A DNA stretch of 64,000 bases. Origin: Vombatus ursinus (lineage: Eukaryota > Chordata > Mammalia > Diprotodontia > Vombatidae). The notes under the pieces were generated by a model, which saw nothing but the letters and a program-made list of their open reading frames with translations, did no database searches and was not told where the DNA came from. Location: the NCBI RefSeq assembly GCF_900497805.2, contig NW_020954608.1:18045004-18109003 (forward strand). Reading direction: 5' to 3'. Shown here in pieces: positions 42,905-53,933 of this stretch. The first letter of the stretch is position 1. Each line of letters opens with the position of its first letter. Made by a program: the position numbers and the translations under genes.

Positions 42905-43105
42905 TTAATGTCTACAAAGTGCTTTACATATATTGTCACATTACATTTGCAAAACAAACCTGTGAAGTGGGCAGCTATTAATTTTTGTGATCACAATTTT
43001 ATAGGGAACCATGGACTATAGAGGTTAAGTAACTTGCCCACAGCTAAAAAGTATCTGAGGCAGGATTCCAACCTAAATCTCTCTTGACTCCAAGTACAGT
43101 ATTTT
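42905..43105 (-). repeat. MIR-family SINE, antisense
   Basis: 'caaagtgctttacatatatt', 'aacctgtgaagtgggcagc', 'gttaagtaacttgcccacag'. Confidence 0.75.
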
Positions 43106-44265
43106 TTTCTACTACTAAATTTAGAAATATTGAAAGAACAAAGGCCTGAGGCCAAGGATGCATCCTCTGGATCATTTATAAAGGAAGAGCTAGAATCCCC
43201 AAGAAACTGATGGAAATGGTCAGAGCATAAGCCCCAGAGCTAAATCCTCTGTAGACTGCATGTAATATGTGCCACTGAAATATATAATGAGTAAAGTGAA
43301 AATCTTGTTGCCACAGTAATGATTATTTTCCATTATGGTTTAAAAATATTCATGCCTCTCCCCCTAAAAAAAAATGCCCAAGCTTTTGTATACATGGACA
43401 TCCATCTATCTGTCCATCCAAATACAATATATATATATGTTATAAATAGCATGTACACTATAATGCATTATGTGCTTTGTGTGTGTACATATATACATAT
43501 ATGTGTATGTGTGTGGGTAAAAATATGGTGAACTAGATTCTAACACAGGGAAGCAAATTTTGCTTCATAAGTATCATTGAAACTTACTGAGATAAAATTC
43601 TAATATATAATTAATGTAAGGAAAGAATTCCTGAAAATTAAAACTATCCAAAATGGAAAAGGCTATTTCAGGTGGTCACAGGAGCATATATATTGAAGGA
43701 AACCTTAGAGGCCATTTAGTTCAACACTCTCATTTTTCGAATTGGGGACCCTGTAAAAAGATGGGACTTAAAAGAGAGGAAGAAATGATTATGTTAACTA
43801 GTTATGGTTTACTCTGTATCTCTCTCTTTTTCTCTCTCTCTTTCTTTCTCCCTCTCTCTCTCTTCCTTTATTCTTTTATATTTTTCAGTGGCAATAATAA
43901 TAAAGCTATTCACAAAAATTTCCCTGGGCTCCATATGCATGTTTATCTTGAGTTCTTATATTGGATCTGGGGAACCTTTTACTGATAACTGTAAAGAATT
44001 ATACATGAGTTTTATTCTGAAATATCTCAAAGAAAATTGTTTGTGAAGGCAACAAACAAAGATTTATGAAGTTGAGGAGAGATCCCAAGATTATCTCACT
44101 CTGTGTAAATTCAGAACTAGAGTTACTAGGCAATGGATGACATTTATATGAGAAAATCTAGTAACCTACAGGAAGAAACATCATAAAGGGTATTTGGGTG
44201 GAGATCTTTGGAGCTAGAAATAGAAGTTTATTGCTAATGGGGTTGTAATACAAATAACCTAGATA
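43105..44265. other. No major feature; THER1 scrap and CT-rich tract
   Basis: A short THER1-like scrap ('gaggccatttagttcaacac') is at 43700-43770. A CT-rich tract (43818-43866) generates overlapping open frames of low complexity. 43426-43510 is AT/TG-rich. Confidence 0.5.
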
Positions 44266-44269
44266 TAGG

Positions 44270-45387
44270 GAGGTATTCAGTTGAGAAGTTTAGGAAGTAG
44301 GTCTTAATCTTGGGATGGAAGCATGGTATTCTGTTGTTGGGGGACTTTAATTTTCCAAATATCTTCTAAAATAGAGAAGCTGCTAAAATTTGTGCCCTGA
44401 CTACAAGATAATTTCATCCTTCAAAAAGTGAAAAAAGGAATGAGTGGTTTTCTATTCTTGACTTGATTCTGAGAAACAAGAAAACTGATTGCTGACATAC
44501 AAAAAAGAAGATCCATTGGGGCAAATGAGTATTTCATCATAGGATTCAGAATTGAGAAGTAAAGGAAGACCATTCATAATAAGTAAGCTAGATTTTTGCA
44601 AAGCAGATTGAAAATTGTTCCTAGGAAAGATAGAATCCAGTTCAAGGATAAATCAGTTCAATATGTATGGACAATTCTTGAAAAGGAAATTCTGAGAATA
44701 CCGGAAGAAGTTATTCTAGTGAATGTATTCTGAAAAGGAAAGTCTGTTAAAGAGTCAGATGTGGACATAAGAACACAGGGGAATTGTTGATGAACTCATC
44801 TTTTAAAAAGACACACAAAGAAGATAGAAGCAGGGTCAAATAATTGAGGATGAATAATAAAAAGTTAAATAATAATTATGTAAGGAGCAGTAAAATAAAG
44901 CAAGCCTTAAATGAACTAAGGCTGATGAAGAATGTGAATAACAAAAAAGGTGGTTTTGTTGTTGTTGTTTGTTTTTAGCACAGACTAGAGGTTTATGCAG
45001 AGGTCTGGGCCACTGCTCTAAGTGGGTGGGATACTGAAATTGACAATTATGATAAGACTAATGATTTGACTCTTATTTTGCTTTAGACATTTTGAGTAAG
45101 GATACATCAAATATGGTAACTGGGGAGTGCAAATCCAAGATAAGTGAGAATGCAGACTGGCATAATCTAGCTGTTTTCTGTAAGTTCAAGTCACAAAATT
45201 TGGATGAAATAGATTTTAGAGTCCTGAAGAATTTACTTAAATAATTTCTAAACCTTTTCAATAACATTTGAAAAGCCTTAGGGGATGGGAAAGTTGCTAT
45301 AAAAATGGAGAGGGGCAAATGTAATCCTAAATTTTAACATAAGGAAGAAAGTTGAATGTACGAACTATAGACCAATGACCTTGGTAA
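44270..45387 (+). mobile_element. L3/CR1-type LINE fossil, ORF2 segment
   Basis: 'gggggactttaattttccaa' encodes DFNFP, the end of a CR1 endonuclease. 'cttgattctgagaaacaag', 'catcataggattcagaattg', 'aagccttaggggatgggaaa' and 'actatagaccaatgacct' (NYRPMT, start of the reverse transcriptase) follow in CR1/L3 order. The frame is broken throughout. The SINE at 45388 cuts it at the start of the RT domain. Confidence 0.8.
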
Positions 45388-45534
45388 TTTTTTTTTTAGA
45401 CAATTGGGGTTAAGTGACTTGCCCAGGGTCACATAGCTAGTAAGTGTCAAGTGTTTGGTCTGAGGCCAGATTTGAACTCAGGTCCTCCTGACTTCAGGGC
45501 CAGTGCTCTATCCACTGTGCCACCTAGCTGCCCC
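45388..45534 (-). repeat. WSINE/MAR1-type CORE-SINE, antisense
   Basis: T-run, 'gacaattggggttaagtgac', 'cccagggtcacatagctagt', 'gaactcaggtcctcctgact', 'gccacctagctgcccc'. It is well preserved compared with the MIRs, so relatively young, and sits inside the L3/CR1 fossil. Confidence 0.93.
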
Positions 45535-46180
45535 TGGCTTCCCCTGCTGTAAGTGGACACTGGATGACCACTAGTATATTGTAGAAAGGATTATTGGACT
45601 AGTATGGTTTGCACTTACTGGTTTCTAGTTCACAGGTTTCATGAGTGTAAATTAAATAAATTTCTCTAGGGTAAAATTCTTTTCATTTTAAAATGAGGGA
45701 TTCATATTAGATAACCTCTAACTCCTCTTCTAGTTTCAAATCCTATCATCCTAAGACTAATGCCCCCATCAAAGGAAGTAATAATCTTATACTCTGGAAT
45801 GGACAAAATGCACATATTGTCCTCTTCTGTGCAGTACATTTTAGGAAGAACAGTGAGGAATTAGAATGGGAAAAGTCAACAAGAGCATCAACAGACATAA
45901 TTCATACTCTACTAGAAGAATGATATCTGATAATACTTCTGAACTTTAGTCTATGAAGAGGTTGTAAAGAGACAAATTAAATCTTACCTTACAATATTTG
46001 AAAAGTTGCCATGTAAAACGGGTGGACTTATTCTATGTGACTTCAAAGGGTAAAACTATTACCAAAGAATTATTCAATTACTAGACCTCTCCAGCAGTGG
46101 AACAGACTATCTTGTAAGACAGTGAGCTCTTTGTCTTTGTATTGATTGGGATCCTCAAAGGTCTTTCTGAAATCTAATGT
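45535..46180 (+). mobile_element. L3/CR1-type LINE fossil, 3' portions
   Basis: 45535-45750 reads 'gtggacactggatgaccact', 'gataacctctaactcctctt' and ends 'atcatcctaag', the L3 terminus. 45830-46180 reads 'tatttgaaaagttgccatgt', 'ccagcagtggaacagactat' and 'ggatcctcaaaggtc', a more internal part of the 3' region. Because the order is reversed, at least two copies or a rearranged copy are present. Confidence 0.7.
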
Positions 46181-47070
46181 TTTAAAATTTTATAATTTCT
46201 TGGCATTTTTGTATTACTCCTTTTATAAATATGTAAAACTTCCAGTTTTCAGTATCCTGACTTGTTTTTAAGTCTTGACTCTCAAGACTAGTTCCGTAGA
46301 AAAATGGAGTTCTTTGGCAGGTGGATATACAATTTGGGAAATAATCCTTTTATTTATTATGGAATAAAGACACTTTTTGACACTATTCAATGTATGACAT
46401 TTCTTAAGTGCAACAAATATAATGGGGTATATATGTAATATGCTCACCTCATCCAGTCCTCAAGTGTAAGAGGTTGGGGAGCCTGCTTCTGCAAGGGTTT
46501 GATAATGGTTAGTTTATATGCTTTGTTACCCAATTTAGGGCACATGCAGTATATTCAGAAATTGGTTCCATTCCATTAACCACATGATGAAGAGACAGTT
46601 TTTGATTGACTACATAGCTAAAGCTGGGAGACATTCAAAAGGCACTTATCAGCCAAATTAAAGGTTTGCCCTTGTTCTTGCTTGAGTGCATTATTGTGAA
46701 GGGATAGGACATACTATAGGCCCTCAGTGAGGACAGAGATCTAAGGTCTTTTATCACCCCACCTGAGTTGCTGTAACGAGAGCTATGAGTGCATGGACAG
46801 CTGTTGCTTCTGTACCTCTCCTGTCCTGGTTTTTGTTGTTGTTGTTGTTGTTGTTGTTGTTTGTTTATTTGTTTGTTTTCAGATAAAACAAGTTAGAGAT
46901 GTCAAAGTTCAGGTGGGCAAGCCATCAGAAGTTTCATCCATGCTGTGATTTACTAGAAGCTAGAAGGTGAATAACAACTTGCCTGAAACAGCCCAACAAT
47001 AAGAAAGATGCAGATTCAAGTATTCATCAGCCATGATAGATTTGAAAGTGACCTTAGTTGAGGAAATTCA
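46180..47070. other. No recognisable feature
   Basis: Unique-looking, with a (TTG)n/(TTTG)n tract at 46831-46878. Confidence 0.5.
46831..46878 (+). repeat. (TTG)n microsatellite
   Basis: About nine TTG units passing into TTTG/TTTA units. Confidence 0.93.
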
Positions 47071-47072
47071 TA

Positions 47073-47275
47073 GTTAGAGGGCTCAGTCCATAGAGCATTG
47101 GACCTAGAGTCAAGGAAGATCTGAGTTCAAATATGACCTCCAACACTTATTAGCTATCTGATCCTGGACAAATCACTTAGCTTCTCTTTGCCTCAATTTC
47201 TTTATCTGTAAAATGGGTAAGATAGTGGCACCTATGTTCAAGGGCTGTTGTGGTGATCAAATGAGATAATAACTT
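47073..47275 (+). repeat. MIR-family SINE
   Basis: 'gctcagtccatagagcattg', 'gaagatctgagttcaaatat', 'caaatcacttagcttctctt', 'gtggtgatcaaatgagataa'. Confidence 0.8.
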
Positions 47276-47289
47276 CAGATCATCATCCA

Positions 47290-47610
47290 AATCCTGTTCC
47301 CCATCCCGTATCACTTGATTCCTCACTCCCATTCTCTTCAACCTTCCCCTCCCCCACAGTTTCAATCTAATTCCACCCAGCCTTTCCACTGTAATCTCTG
47401 GAATGCTTGTTCCACAGGCAACAAACTTCCCTTCATCTTAAATATTTTCCTTTCTGACTCCTTCCATCTACTAGCTCTCTTTGTTTGCATGTTGTCTTTC
47501 CTATTAGATTGTAAACTCTTTGAGAGCAACAGCTGTCTTTCAAAGTGCTTAGCACAGTGACTGGCACAAAGCAGGTGCTTAGTAAGTGGTAGTTATTACT
47601 AATTACTATG
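47290..47610 (+). repeat. L2 LINE 3' region
   Basis: 'tgcttgttccacaggcaaca', 'attagattgtaaactctttg', 'gagagcaacagctgtctttc', 'gcttagcacagtgactggc', 'gtgcttagtaagtg'. Confidence 0.75.
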
Positions 47611-47783
47611 ATGATGATAATGATGATGACAATGAAACTGTTAAATTTGAGCCTACTTTTTCAGAGACTGAGATGGTATAGGGGAGCATGCACTCCTGGT
47701 CATTAGGGAAAATGTTAGTATTTCTGTTCTTGCTATTTATTTTTTGCATTTCGTATTGCTTTGTAAAAACTAATTGATATTGG

Positions 47784-48185
47784 GGATGGAGCCAAGATGG
47801 CGGAGCAACGGGGGGGACTCAACTGAGCTCTCTCCCAAACCCCTCCAAATTCCTGTAAAAATGACTCTAAACAAGTTCTAGAGCAGCAGAACCCACAAAA
47901 AGACGGAGTGAAACAAATTTCCAGCCCAAGAAAAGCTGGAAGATCGACAGGAAAGTCTGTTGCACCAGGCTGAGAGAGGAGCACAGTTCAGCACAGGGCA
48001 TGCCAGCACAGACCAGGCTCCAGCAAACCCAGAGCAGGCCTTAAGTGACTGAATCACCAGCAGCAGTGGTGGTTTCTAGACTTCTCAACCTGCAAATGTC
48101 AAAGACAACTTAGAAAGTCAGCAGGAAAAGTCTGTTGGACCTAGGTGACAGAGGAGCACATAAGGCCATCCCTCTGTGGCCCACA
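47784..48185 (+). mobile_element. Stand-alone L1 5'UTR fragment
   Basis: It begins ggatggagccaagatggcgg, the L1 5' start. It continues with 'gagctctctcccaaacccct', 'gcagcagaacccacaaaaag' and 'gtgaaacaaatttccagccc', the same 5'UTR as at 20230 and (antisense) 11302. The matching sequence stops near 48150-48185, before any ORF1. There is no poly-A and no TSD. As L1s usually lose their 5' end, a 5'UTR-only relic is unusual; it may be the product of a deletion or of premature 3' end formation. Confidence 0.85.
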
Positions 48186-49500
48186 TAAAGTGGTAATTGG
48201 ATAACCAAGCCATATGCTACCAGGATAGGAGTTGGAGAAATGATGGGACCATCCTCCCCTTCCCCACCCCAGTCCCTCCCAGGTCAGGCACCTTGGGGTC
48301 TGTTTTGTCTGACTCTGTGAGTCAAACGTTTATCAGCGATGGGCATGCCTAGTCCTTCCTTTCAGAAGCCACCTCTCTGCCACAGGGATCTGTTCTGTGG
48401 GAGTCTTCCTTTGGGTTGACTGAGAAACCAAGAGCAGCGCTTCTCCTAGTCTTTCCCTTCCTCTCTCCCTCTCCCACCAGCCCCTTCTTCCAAAATGAGA
48501 AAAAAAAAACTAGAGCTTCCAGTGGGCCAATTTTGGCAGAAGTAGATAAGGACATGGCTTCTGGAAGGGTGGGAAGGGTGGTAGGGAAGCTGGGAATTCT
48601 TTTGTATAAACAAATAGTTTCTTGTCTATCTGTTTGTTGGAGAAAATTCAAGACTTAATGAAAGGGATGGTTTGGGCTGCCAAAACACAGCAAAACTAAT
48701 TTATATTAATAGGTTAAATAGATTTGGATGTTTGTCACTGATTTAGCTGTAGAGGGAAGAGTGCACTGAAATAAAGGCTTGATCCAAAAGCATTATAAAC
48801 ATCCCGATCCCACACAGGTACCACTAGCATCTCCAAGGATTCCTTTAACTGGTCTGGCTGTGAGAAAATGAGTTGGGTCTTACTTCAAAGTGTACAGATG
48901 CAGAAAAGTTTGCTGTTTCCCAATTTGAAGATAGTGCTATCATGAAAGAACAAGGAAGTGCAGTGGCAAGGAGGTTGAAGGTATACAGGAATCCATCCTA
49001 TGAAAATTGAATTTATTTTGTAAGGAATATTTGGCAGTCTTAAGGAAAGAGCTCAGTATGAAAAGCTAAACAAAATTTCTTTTTTCACAAACACTATTTT
49101 AGGTTCAAATTCTCCTATCTCAAAAGACACCTTTATTAAAAAGCTTCACAGCATGCAAGATAAAAGATAGAAGAGGGTCTGGAAGAAATCTGAATTGCCT
49201 TTTCTTCAGGCAATCACATACTGTGAAGGACAAGCAGTGTACTTGATAACTGAAGCCAGGTGTCTAATGTACAAATTAGGGTGGATTTTTTCCCCTTTGA
49301 CCTTTACATAAATCATTCAAAAAAGAGACTCCAGAACTTTATTAGCTATTTTGAATGTGAGTCAGTTTCATAATGCAGAGTTTAGGACACATAGTTGTGT
49401 TATTCAGAGGTGAGAAGAATGGTTTGTAAATGATTTCATGGGATTTGTATCTGTGATCTTTTCTCATTCTGAATAATAATCTACATGTCTAGATTCTTAA
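48185..49500. other. Unique sequence without recognisable feature
   Basis: 1.3 kb. 48240-48600 is comparatively GC-rich for the window and holds two overlapping open frames on opposite strands (48349-48651 and 48416-48658). Neither shows a domain I know. Confidence 0.45.
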
Positions 49501-49504
49501 TTTC

Positions 49505-49675
49505 TGTAGAATGAATAACTCTAATCACCTAATTTTGCAAATGGGAAAAATGAGGACTAGAAAGCTGAAGTAATTTGCCCAAGGTCAAAAGTTAACTGGT
49601 GGCAAAAACCAACACCTGTATTAATCTCCTCATGCCTAATCCCATTCTCTGTCCACTATATCACATTGTCTTTTA
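49505..49675 (-). repeat. MIR-family SINE, antisense
   Basis: 'ttgcaaatgggaaaaatgag', 'gtaatttgcccaaggtcaaa', 'cattctctgtccactatatc'. Confidence 0.65.
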
Positions 49676-50182
49676 GTATTCAGAGGGACAAAGGAAAATT
49701 GCAATGTCTAGAACCTGGATCCAAAGAATTAGAATTTTTAATTTCTCATGCAAAACGTTATGTTTTTGTTATCTATGTATCAGGTACACAACTGAACAGG
49801 AGGAGTAAAGTAGGGTAAATTGTCTTTGGGAAATTGCCATGTTCTTTTACTAAGCCCATATGTATTCCTTAAATAAAATATCTTTTTTAACAACAAAATT
49901 CTTCTTGGTATTATATAGCTGTAAATTAGTAATGGAATACCATGATTTTTGATGAATTGAAGTTGATGCTCACCCAGAGGATAATAGAGAGGCACATTGT
50001 AGGCATGAAAAGTGTGCATCACAGTATAAATCAGGAGCTACACACGAAAGGGGAGGTAAAGAATACTATTAATATAATATATCATTGGGGAAAATTGTGT
50101 TTGTCAGATAGTAAGGTCATCAGATAACTAACAGAAAGCCTATCATCTCATTAGCTTTCTCCCAATGTCAAAAGATTTAGAT

Positions 50183-50390
50183 CAGTGGTTCTTAACCTTT
50201 TTATGTCATGTACTCCTTTTACCTAGAGATACCTTCTTGGGGCTCCATGTTAGTTGCCTGCATTCATAACAGAAGGAAATGCTATATTTCAGTTATAAGA
50301 TATTAAAAATAAAGATATAATTTTCCCCCATCCAAGCTCATATACTCCCTGAAATCTATCCTCAGAACTGATGTTGATAATTTCTGATCT
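50183..50390 (+). mobile_element. hAT-type DNA transposon fragment
   Basis: It starts cagtggttcttaacctttt, the terminal inverted repeat and subterminal sequence typical of Charlie-like hAT elements ('cagtggttctcaacc...catggacccc'). The opposite terminus is not recognisable, so the element is incomplete or decayed. No transposase sequence. Confidence 0.55.
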
Positions 50391-50599
50391 AGAAGAGGAA
50401 TCTAGTCCATTATAACCATATTCCAAACCCCATTTTTCCCTATGCCACTGAAGCTATTGGAAGTTCTAAAGGAAGGATAGCTAATGTGTCAAAGGACATG
50501 GACAAGAATTGTACAAGATGGGTGGTGATGGATGGGATGTGATCTGTACCACTGAAGGAGGTATGCATATTGGTGAAATCGTATAGACATTGTATTATT

Positions 50600-50725
50600 G
50601 GAGTACCAGGCTGGAGGCAGGATTTGAGTCAGAAAGATCTAGTTTCCATTTCTACCTCTTAAATTCACTTTGTAACCCTTAACAAACAAGTTTACCTCTT
50701 TGTCCTATAGGAAGCTACTTTTAGG
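50600..50725 (+). repeat. MIR-family SINE trace
   Basis: 'gatttgagtcagaaagatct', 'cactttgtaacccttaacaa', 'ggaagctacttttaggactc'. Weak. Confidence 0.5.
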
Positions 50726-50745
50726 ACTCATTCATATCTGGTGCT

Positions 50746-50778
50746 CTCCCTCTTCCTCCCTCCCTCCCTCCCTCCCTC
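50746..50778 (+). repeat. (CCCT)n microsatellite
   Basis: Polypyrimidine tract with about six TCCC units. Confidence 0.9.
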
Positions 50779-51074
50779 TACTGATCATGCTAGAAAGGAT
50801 TGCAGTAAAATTTCAGGTATAATCTGTCTGTGCTTTTTAAGGATCACCCTAGCTAAATACAGAGAAGTTAATCAACTTTTGTTTGGTCCTTTGGCGATGA
50901 ATTCTTTGGTTATGTCAACCCAAGAACCAACAAAAAGTAGAAAGTCACCCTCAGTCTTGTGTGGCTCCCTTCCACTCTTCAGACAGTGCTCAGAATCATA
51001 TATATTTTTATGGAGTTGACAATATTAACTGTTTACTGGTTACTACTGGTGTAGGAAATAAATTGTATCACTAG

Positions 51075-51270
51075 ATAGGGTCATGGTACAGTAGAAAAGA
51101 ACATAGAATTTGGAGTCAGAGGTCTAGGTTCAAACCCTCACTTTGTCACTTATTACATGTGTGAAATAGTGTATTCCCCTTCACCTCTCTGGGCCTCATC
51201 TGAAAAAATGAAAGAATGGACTACATGTCTCTCATGTCTCCTCTCTCTCTAAATCTATTGTACTATAATA
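51075..51270 (+). repeat. MIR-family SINE
   Basis: 'gtcatggtacagtagaaaag', 'ggagtcagaggtctaggttc', 'cctctctgggcctcatctg', 'ctctaaatctattg'. Confidence 0.75.
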
Positions 51271-51699
51271 TTCTCTCTATAAATGATACCAGAAGATGGA
51301 AGTTGCAGCTAAATGGAAATATAGTTCATAGACTGTCCTTAGGCAGATAAAACTGTTCTTAACATTTGTTTTATTGTACATCCTAAAGAAAAAAGAAATA
51401 TCATTTCATCTGACACTTAGCCGACTTTACTGTAGTGCTCTTCACTGTGAAGGAAGTTGTAAAGAATAATGAAAAGAAATTACACAAAAAGCTAAAAAAG
51501 TACAGGCCAATTAGGTCAACACTTTTTTTAACGATTTTATCGCAATGTTTGGTGTATGGGAGGACAGGGAAAATATATTTCACAGCATGATAAAAGATGA
51601 GAGGGGTAAAAGGCTTGTAGGTTAGAGAAAAAGCTTATATTTATATATTGGGAATGTTGTCTTTTTTCCAGGAGTCAGGAAGTGCGAAACATCATGAGG

Positions 51700-51860
51700 A
51701 TCAAAAAAAGAAAGCTTGATTTGCACCAGGATTCAAACCTTGAGTCACCTTGGGAAGTTAACGAACCTCTCTAGTCCTCAATTTCCTCATTTATAAAACA
51801 AAAATGTTGGACTAATTGACTTCTACATTCTCTTCTAGTTCCAATTCTATAAATTTGAAT
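51700..51860 (+). repeat. MIR-family SINE 3' half
   Basis: 'gattcaaaccttgagtcacc', 'cctcaatttcctcatttata', 'ctagttccaattctataa'. Confidence 0.7.
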
Positions 51861-52144
51861 ATTGCAAAACTAAATTAATAATCATTTTTAATAGATGAAG
51901 AAATACCTGGTTCTTGATGAGGGTGCCATTTGAGAATTAGCTATTTACGTATGTATTTATGTAGGAGAGTGCATTTGTATTAGACCAAGAATCAAAATCA
52001 TTATCAAATTAAAATAAGTATTAGAAATGAGAAGATCTTTTTCACAATTGTGGCAACTCCACCATAACCCATTTAAATAAATTGTTCCTCCTGAAAAAAA
52101 TGGGAAATGAATAAAAGAAATGATATAACAGAAAATATACATAT

Positions 52145-52215
52145 TCAAATTAAATGAGAAGATATTTGTGAAGCACTTAGCACAGTGACTGGCACATAGT
52201 GAGTGTTTGTAATGC
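52145..52215 (+). repeat. MIR tail fragment
   Basis: 'gagaagatatttgtgaagca', 'cttagcacagtgactggcac', 'atagtgagtgtttg'. Confidence 0.65.
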
Positions 52216-52374
52216 TTCTTTTCTTCCTTTTATCAATAAGGAATTGGCACTGTCATCCATACATATTACTAATAAATAATTTTACAGAAGTAGCAGTATA
52301 AAAGTTATCATCAGTTTTATAATTGGGAAATGTAGATCAGACGGTGAAGGAGTGAGATGGAAGGATAATCAATG

Positions 52375-52625
52375 AAAGGAAGGAAACAACTATTCATCAA
52401 GTGCTCATTTTGTGCTTCAATGATTTACAAATATTATCTAAATTCATCCTTATAACAATCCTTCGATGTACATTCTACTATTGTACCCATTTTATAGTTG
52501 AGAAACAGGCAGTCAGAGGTTAAGTGACTTGTCCAGGTTTACATAGCAGGGAAATATCTGAGGCTGTGTTTGAACTCAGGTTTTCCCAGCTCTCCATTCT
52601 ATTTGTTACCTCATTGCCTCTGGTG
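52375..52625 (-). repeat. MIR-family SINE, antisense
   Basis: 'tcatccttataacaatcctt', 'cccattttatagttgagaaa', 'gttaagtgacttgtccaggt', 'tgaactcaggttttccc'. Confidence 0.8.
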
Positions 52626-52800
52626 GAGAGTTCACATACTCTATTGGTATCCATGAAATACCAAAAATACTTGAGAAAGTTTCCCAGTTAGTTGGGTGGA
52701 AGAAGACAGCTAGGTGGCACAGTAGATTCTGCACCAGGCCTGGAATTAGGAAGAGTTATCTTTCTGAATTCAGATCTGTCCTTGGACCCATACTAGCTGT

Positions 52801-53090
52801 GTTCATAGAGCACAGTACCTTTTCTGTTGATAATGATCAGAGAAGGTGATCAGAGAAGGTGCTGTGCTCTATGAGCAAAGTAGAATTGAAGTAGCTCAAA
52901 AGAAGCATAAGATGTGCAAATTTAGAGAATCCACCCCAAATAGTCCCATGGACTATTTGTGCCCAACCTAAGCATTCTGAGCTTGTATTGGTCTGATCAT
53001 CCACAGTCGAATGCATTATAACTTGACTCTAACACAATGATGTCATTTTGGTCCTCCTGAAGAATAGAAGGCAATAACCTACCTACTAGC
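52801..53090 (+). mobile_element. LINE 3'-end insertion with fold-back 5' end
   Basis: The body 52866-53050 reads as a peptide remnant EQSRIEVAQKKHKMCKF, then a degenerate C2H2-like finger (CPT...IGLI.HSRMH), then 'gatgtcattttggtcctcct'. A finger of this CxxC...HxRxH kind occurs at the C-terminus of some non-LTR retrotransposons. The first 75 bases are an inverted repeat with the following sequence (52803-52826 against 52851-52874). The tail matches the repeats at 1658-1795 and 59497-59990 in antisense. The clade is unassigned. Confidence 0.65.
52803..52874. repeat. 24-bp inverted repeat plus 13-bp tandem repeat
   Basis: Arms tcatagagcacagtacctt (52803 on) and its complement (to 52874) match at 22 of 24 positions, and both mismatches would be G-U pairs in RNA. 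The loop side has gatcagagaaggt twice in tandem (52835-52847, 52848-52860). Confidence 0.92.
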
Positions 53091-53858
53091 AATGTGACCC
53101 TGGGCAAATCACTTCACCTGTTTGCCTCACTTTTATTATCTGTAAAATGAGTTGGAGAAAGAAAATGACAATCCACTTTAGTATCTTTGCCAAGAAAATC
53201 CCAGATGGGGTCATAAAAAGTGAACACAACTGAAATGACTGAACAACAAGAACTAGTTGAGTGGAACTCCTGTGGAGGAGTTACAGAAAAACAGACTTGA
53301 GAGTCAGCCCAGATATGAAAGGGGGCATGGGTTGCAGTCTGTCTTATTAGGAGTATCCACATTGTTGAGATCATCAATTCTTTGAAAAACACATTTCCCC
53401 ACTAGGAGTACCCTCATGCCAACATCATCCAGGGAATCTTTGTCTTTCCCTTTTCCCAATGAAGTATACTTTGTGCCACTTATCCTTGATAATGGTTTAT
53501 GATACTTTCCTTGAGTCAAAAGCTTTTCAGTTAAGGCTCTGGAAAGGGTTATTGGGTAATGTAAATGACTACAACTAGTTTAGCTTACTCTAGGTGGTCT
53601 TCAGGCAAGAAGAGTAGATGATCTGGTAAATTGTTTAAAGTATCATTTTGCATTTTCAAAATGATCCCACATTACTGATGAGATAGACAATTTAATTCAA
53701 TTTAATGAAATTAATATTATTTAACATATGTTGGACTATTTCAATTGAATATTTTTCTGTCCCAAAGATTTTTTAAAAAGGAAAGATGGAGCCTTAATTA
53801 GGCATTTCTCTCTATCAATGGAATGAACAGAACCCATCATTCTTATTCTCAATGACTT

Positions 53859-53872
53859 CTGCCACCTGGTGG
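53859..53872 (-). promoter_or_regulatory. CTCF-like motif
   Basis: The minus strand reads CCACCAGGTGGCAG, matching the CTCF core consensus CCRSNAGRKGGCRS closely. It lies in unique DNA, 25 bases before a (TG)n tract. Occupancy cannot be inferred from sequence alone, and 14-base matches occur by chance in large genomes. Confidence 0.45.
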
Positions 53873-53893
53873 CTGAAAAAAAAATTTTGCTTG

Positions 53894-53897
<4 letters not shown>

Positions 53898-53930
<33 letters not shown>
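53898..53930 (+). repeat. (TG)n microsatellite
   Basis: About 16 perfect units. Confidence 0.96.

Positions 53931-53933
<3 letters not shown>

Larger units (their letters stand above)
52697..53255 (+). repeat. CORE-SINE with RTE-type tail, split by a LINE-tail insertion
   Basis: The left part (52705-52800) has 'gacagctaggtggcacagta' and 'ccatactagctgt'. The right part (53091-53255) resumes at 'aatgtgaccctgggcaaatc' and ends with the RTE-like tail 'ctgaaatgactgaacaacaa'. The join is contiguous in the SINE consensus once 290 inserted bases are removed. Confidence 0.85.

Noticed and set aside
48349-48658. Opposite-strand open frames of 100 and 80 codons in a GC-richer patch
   Set aside because: No recognisable domain. 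Two mirrored frames point to composition and not to coding.
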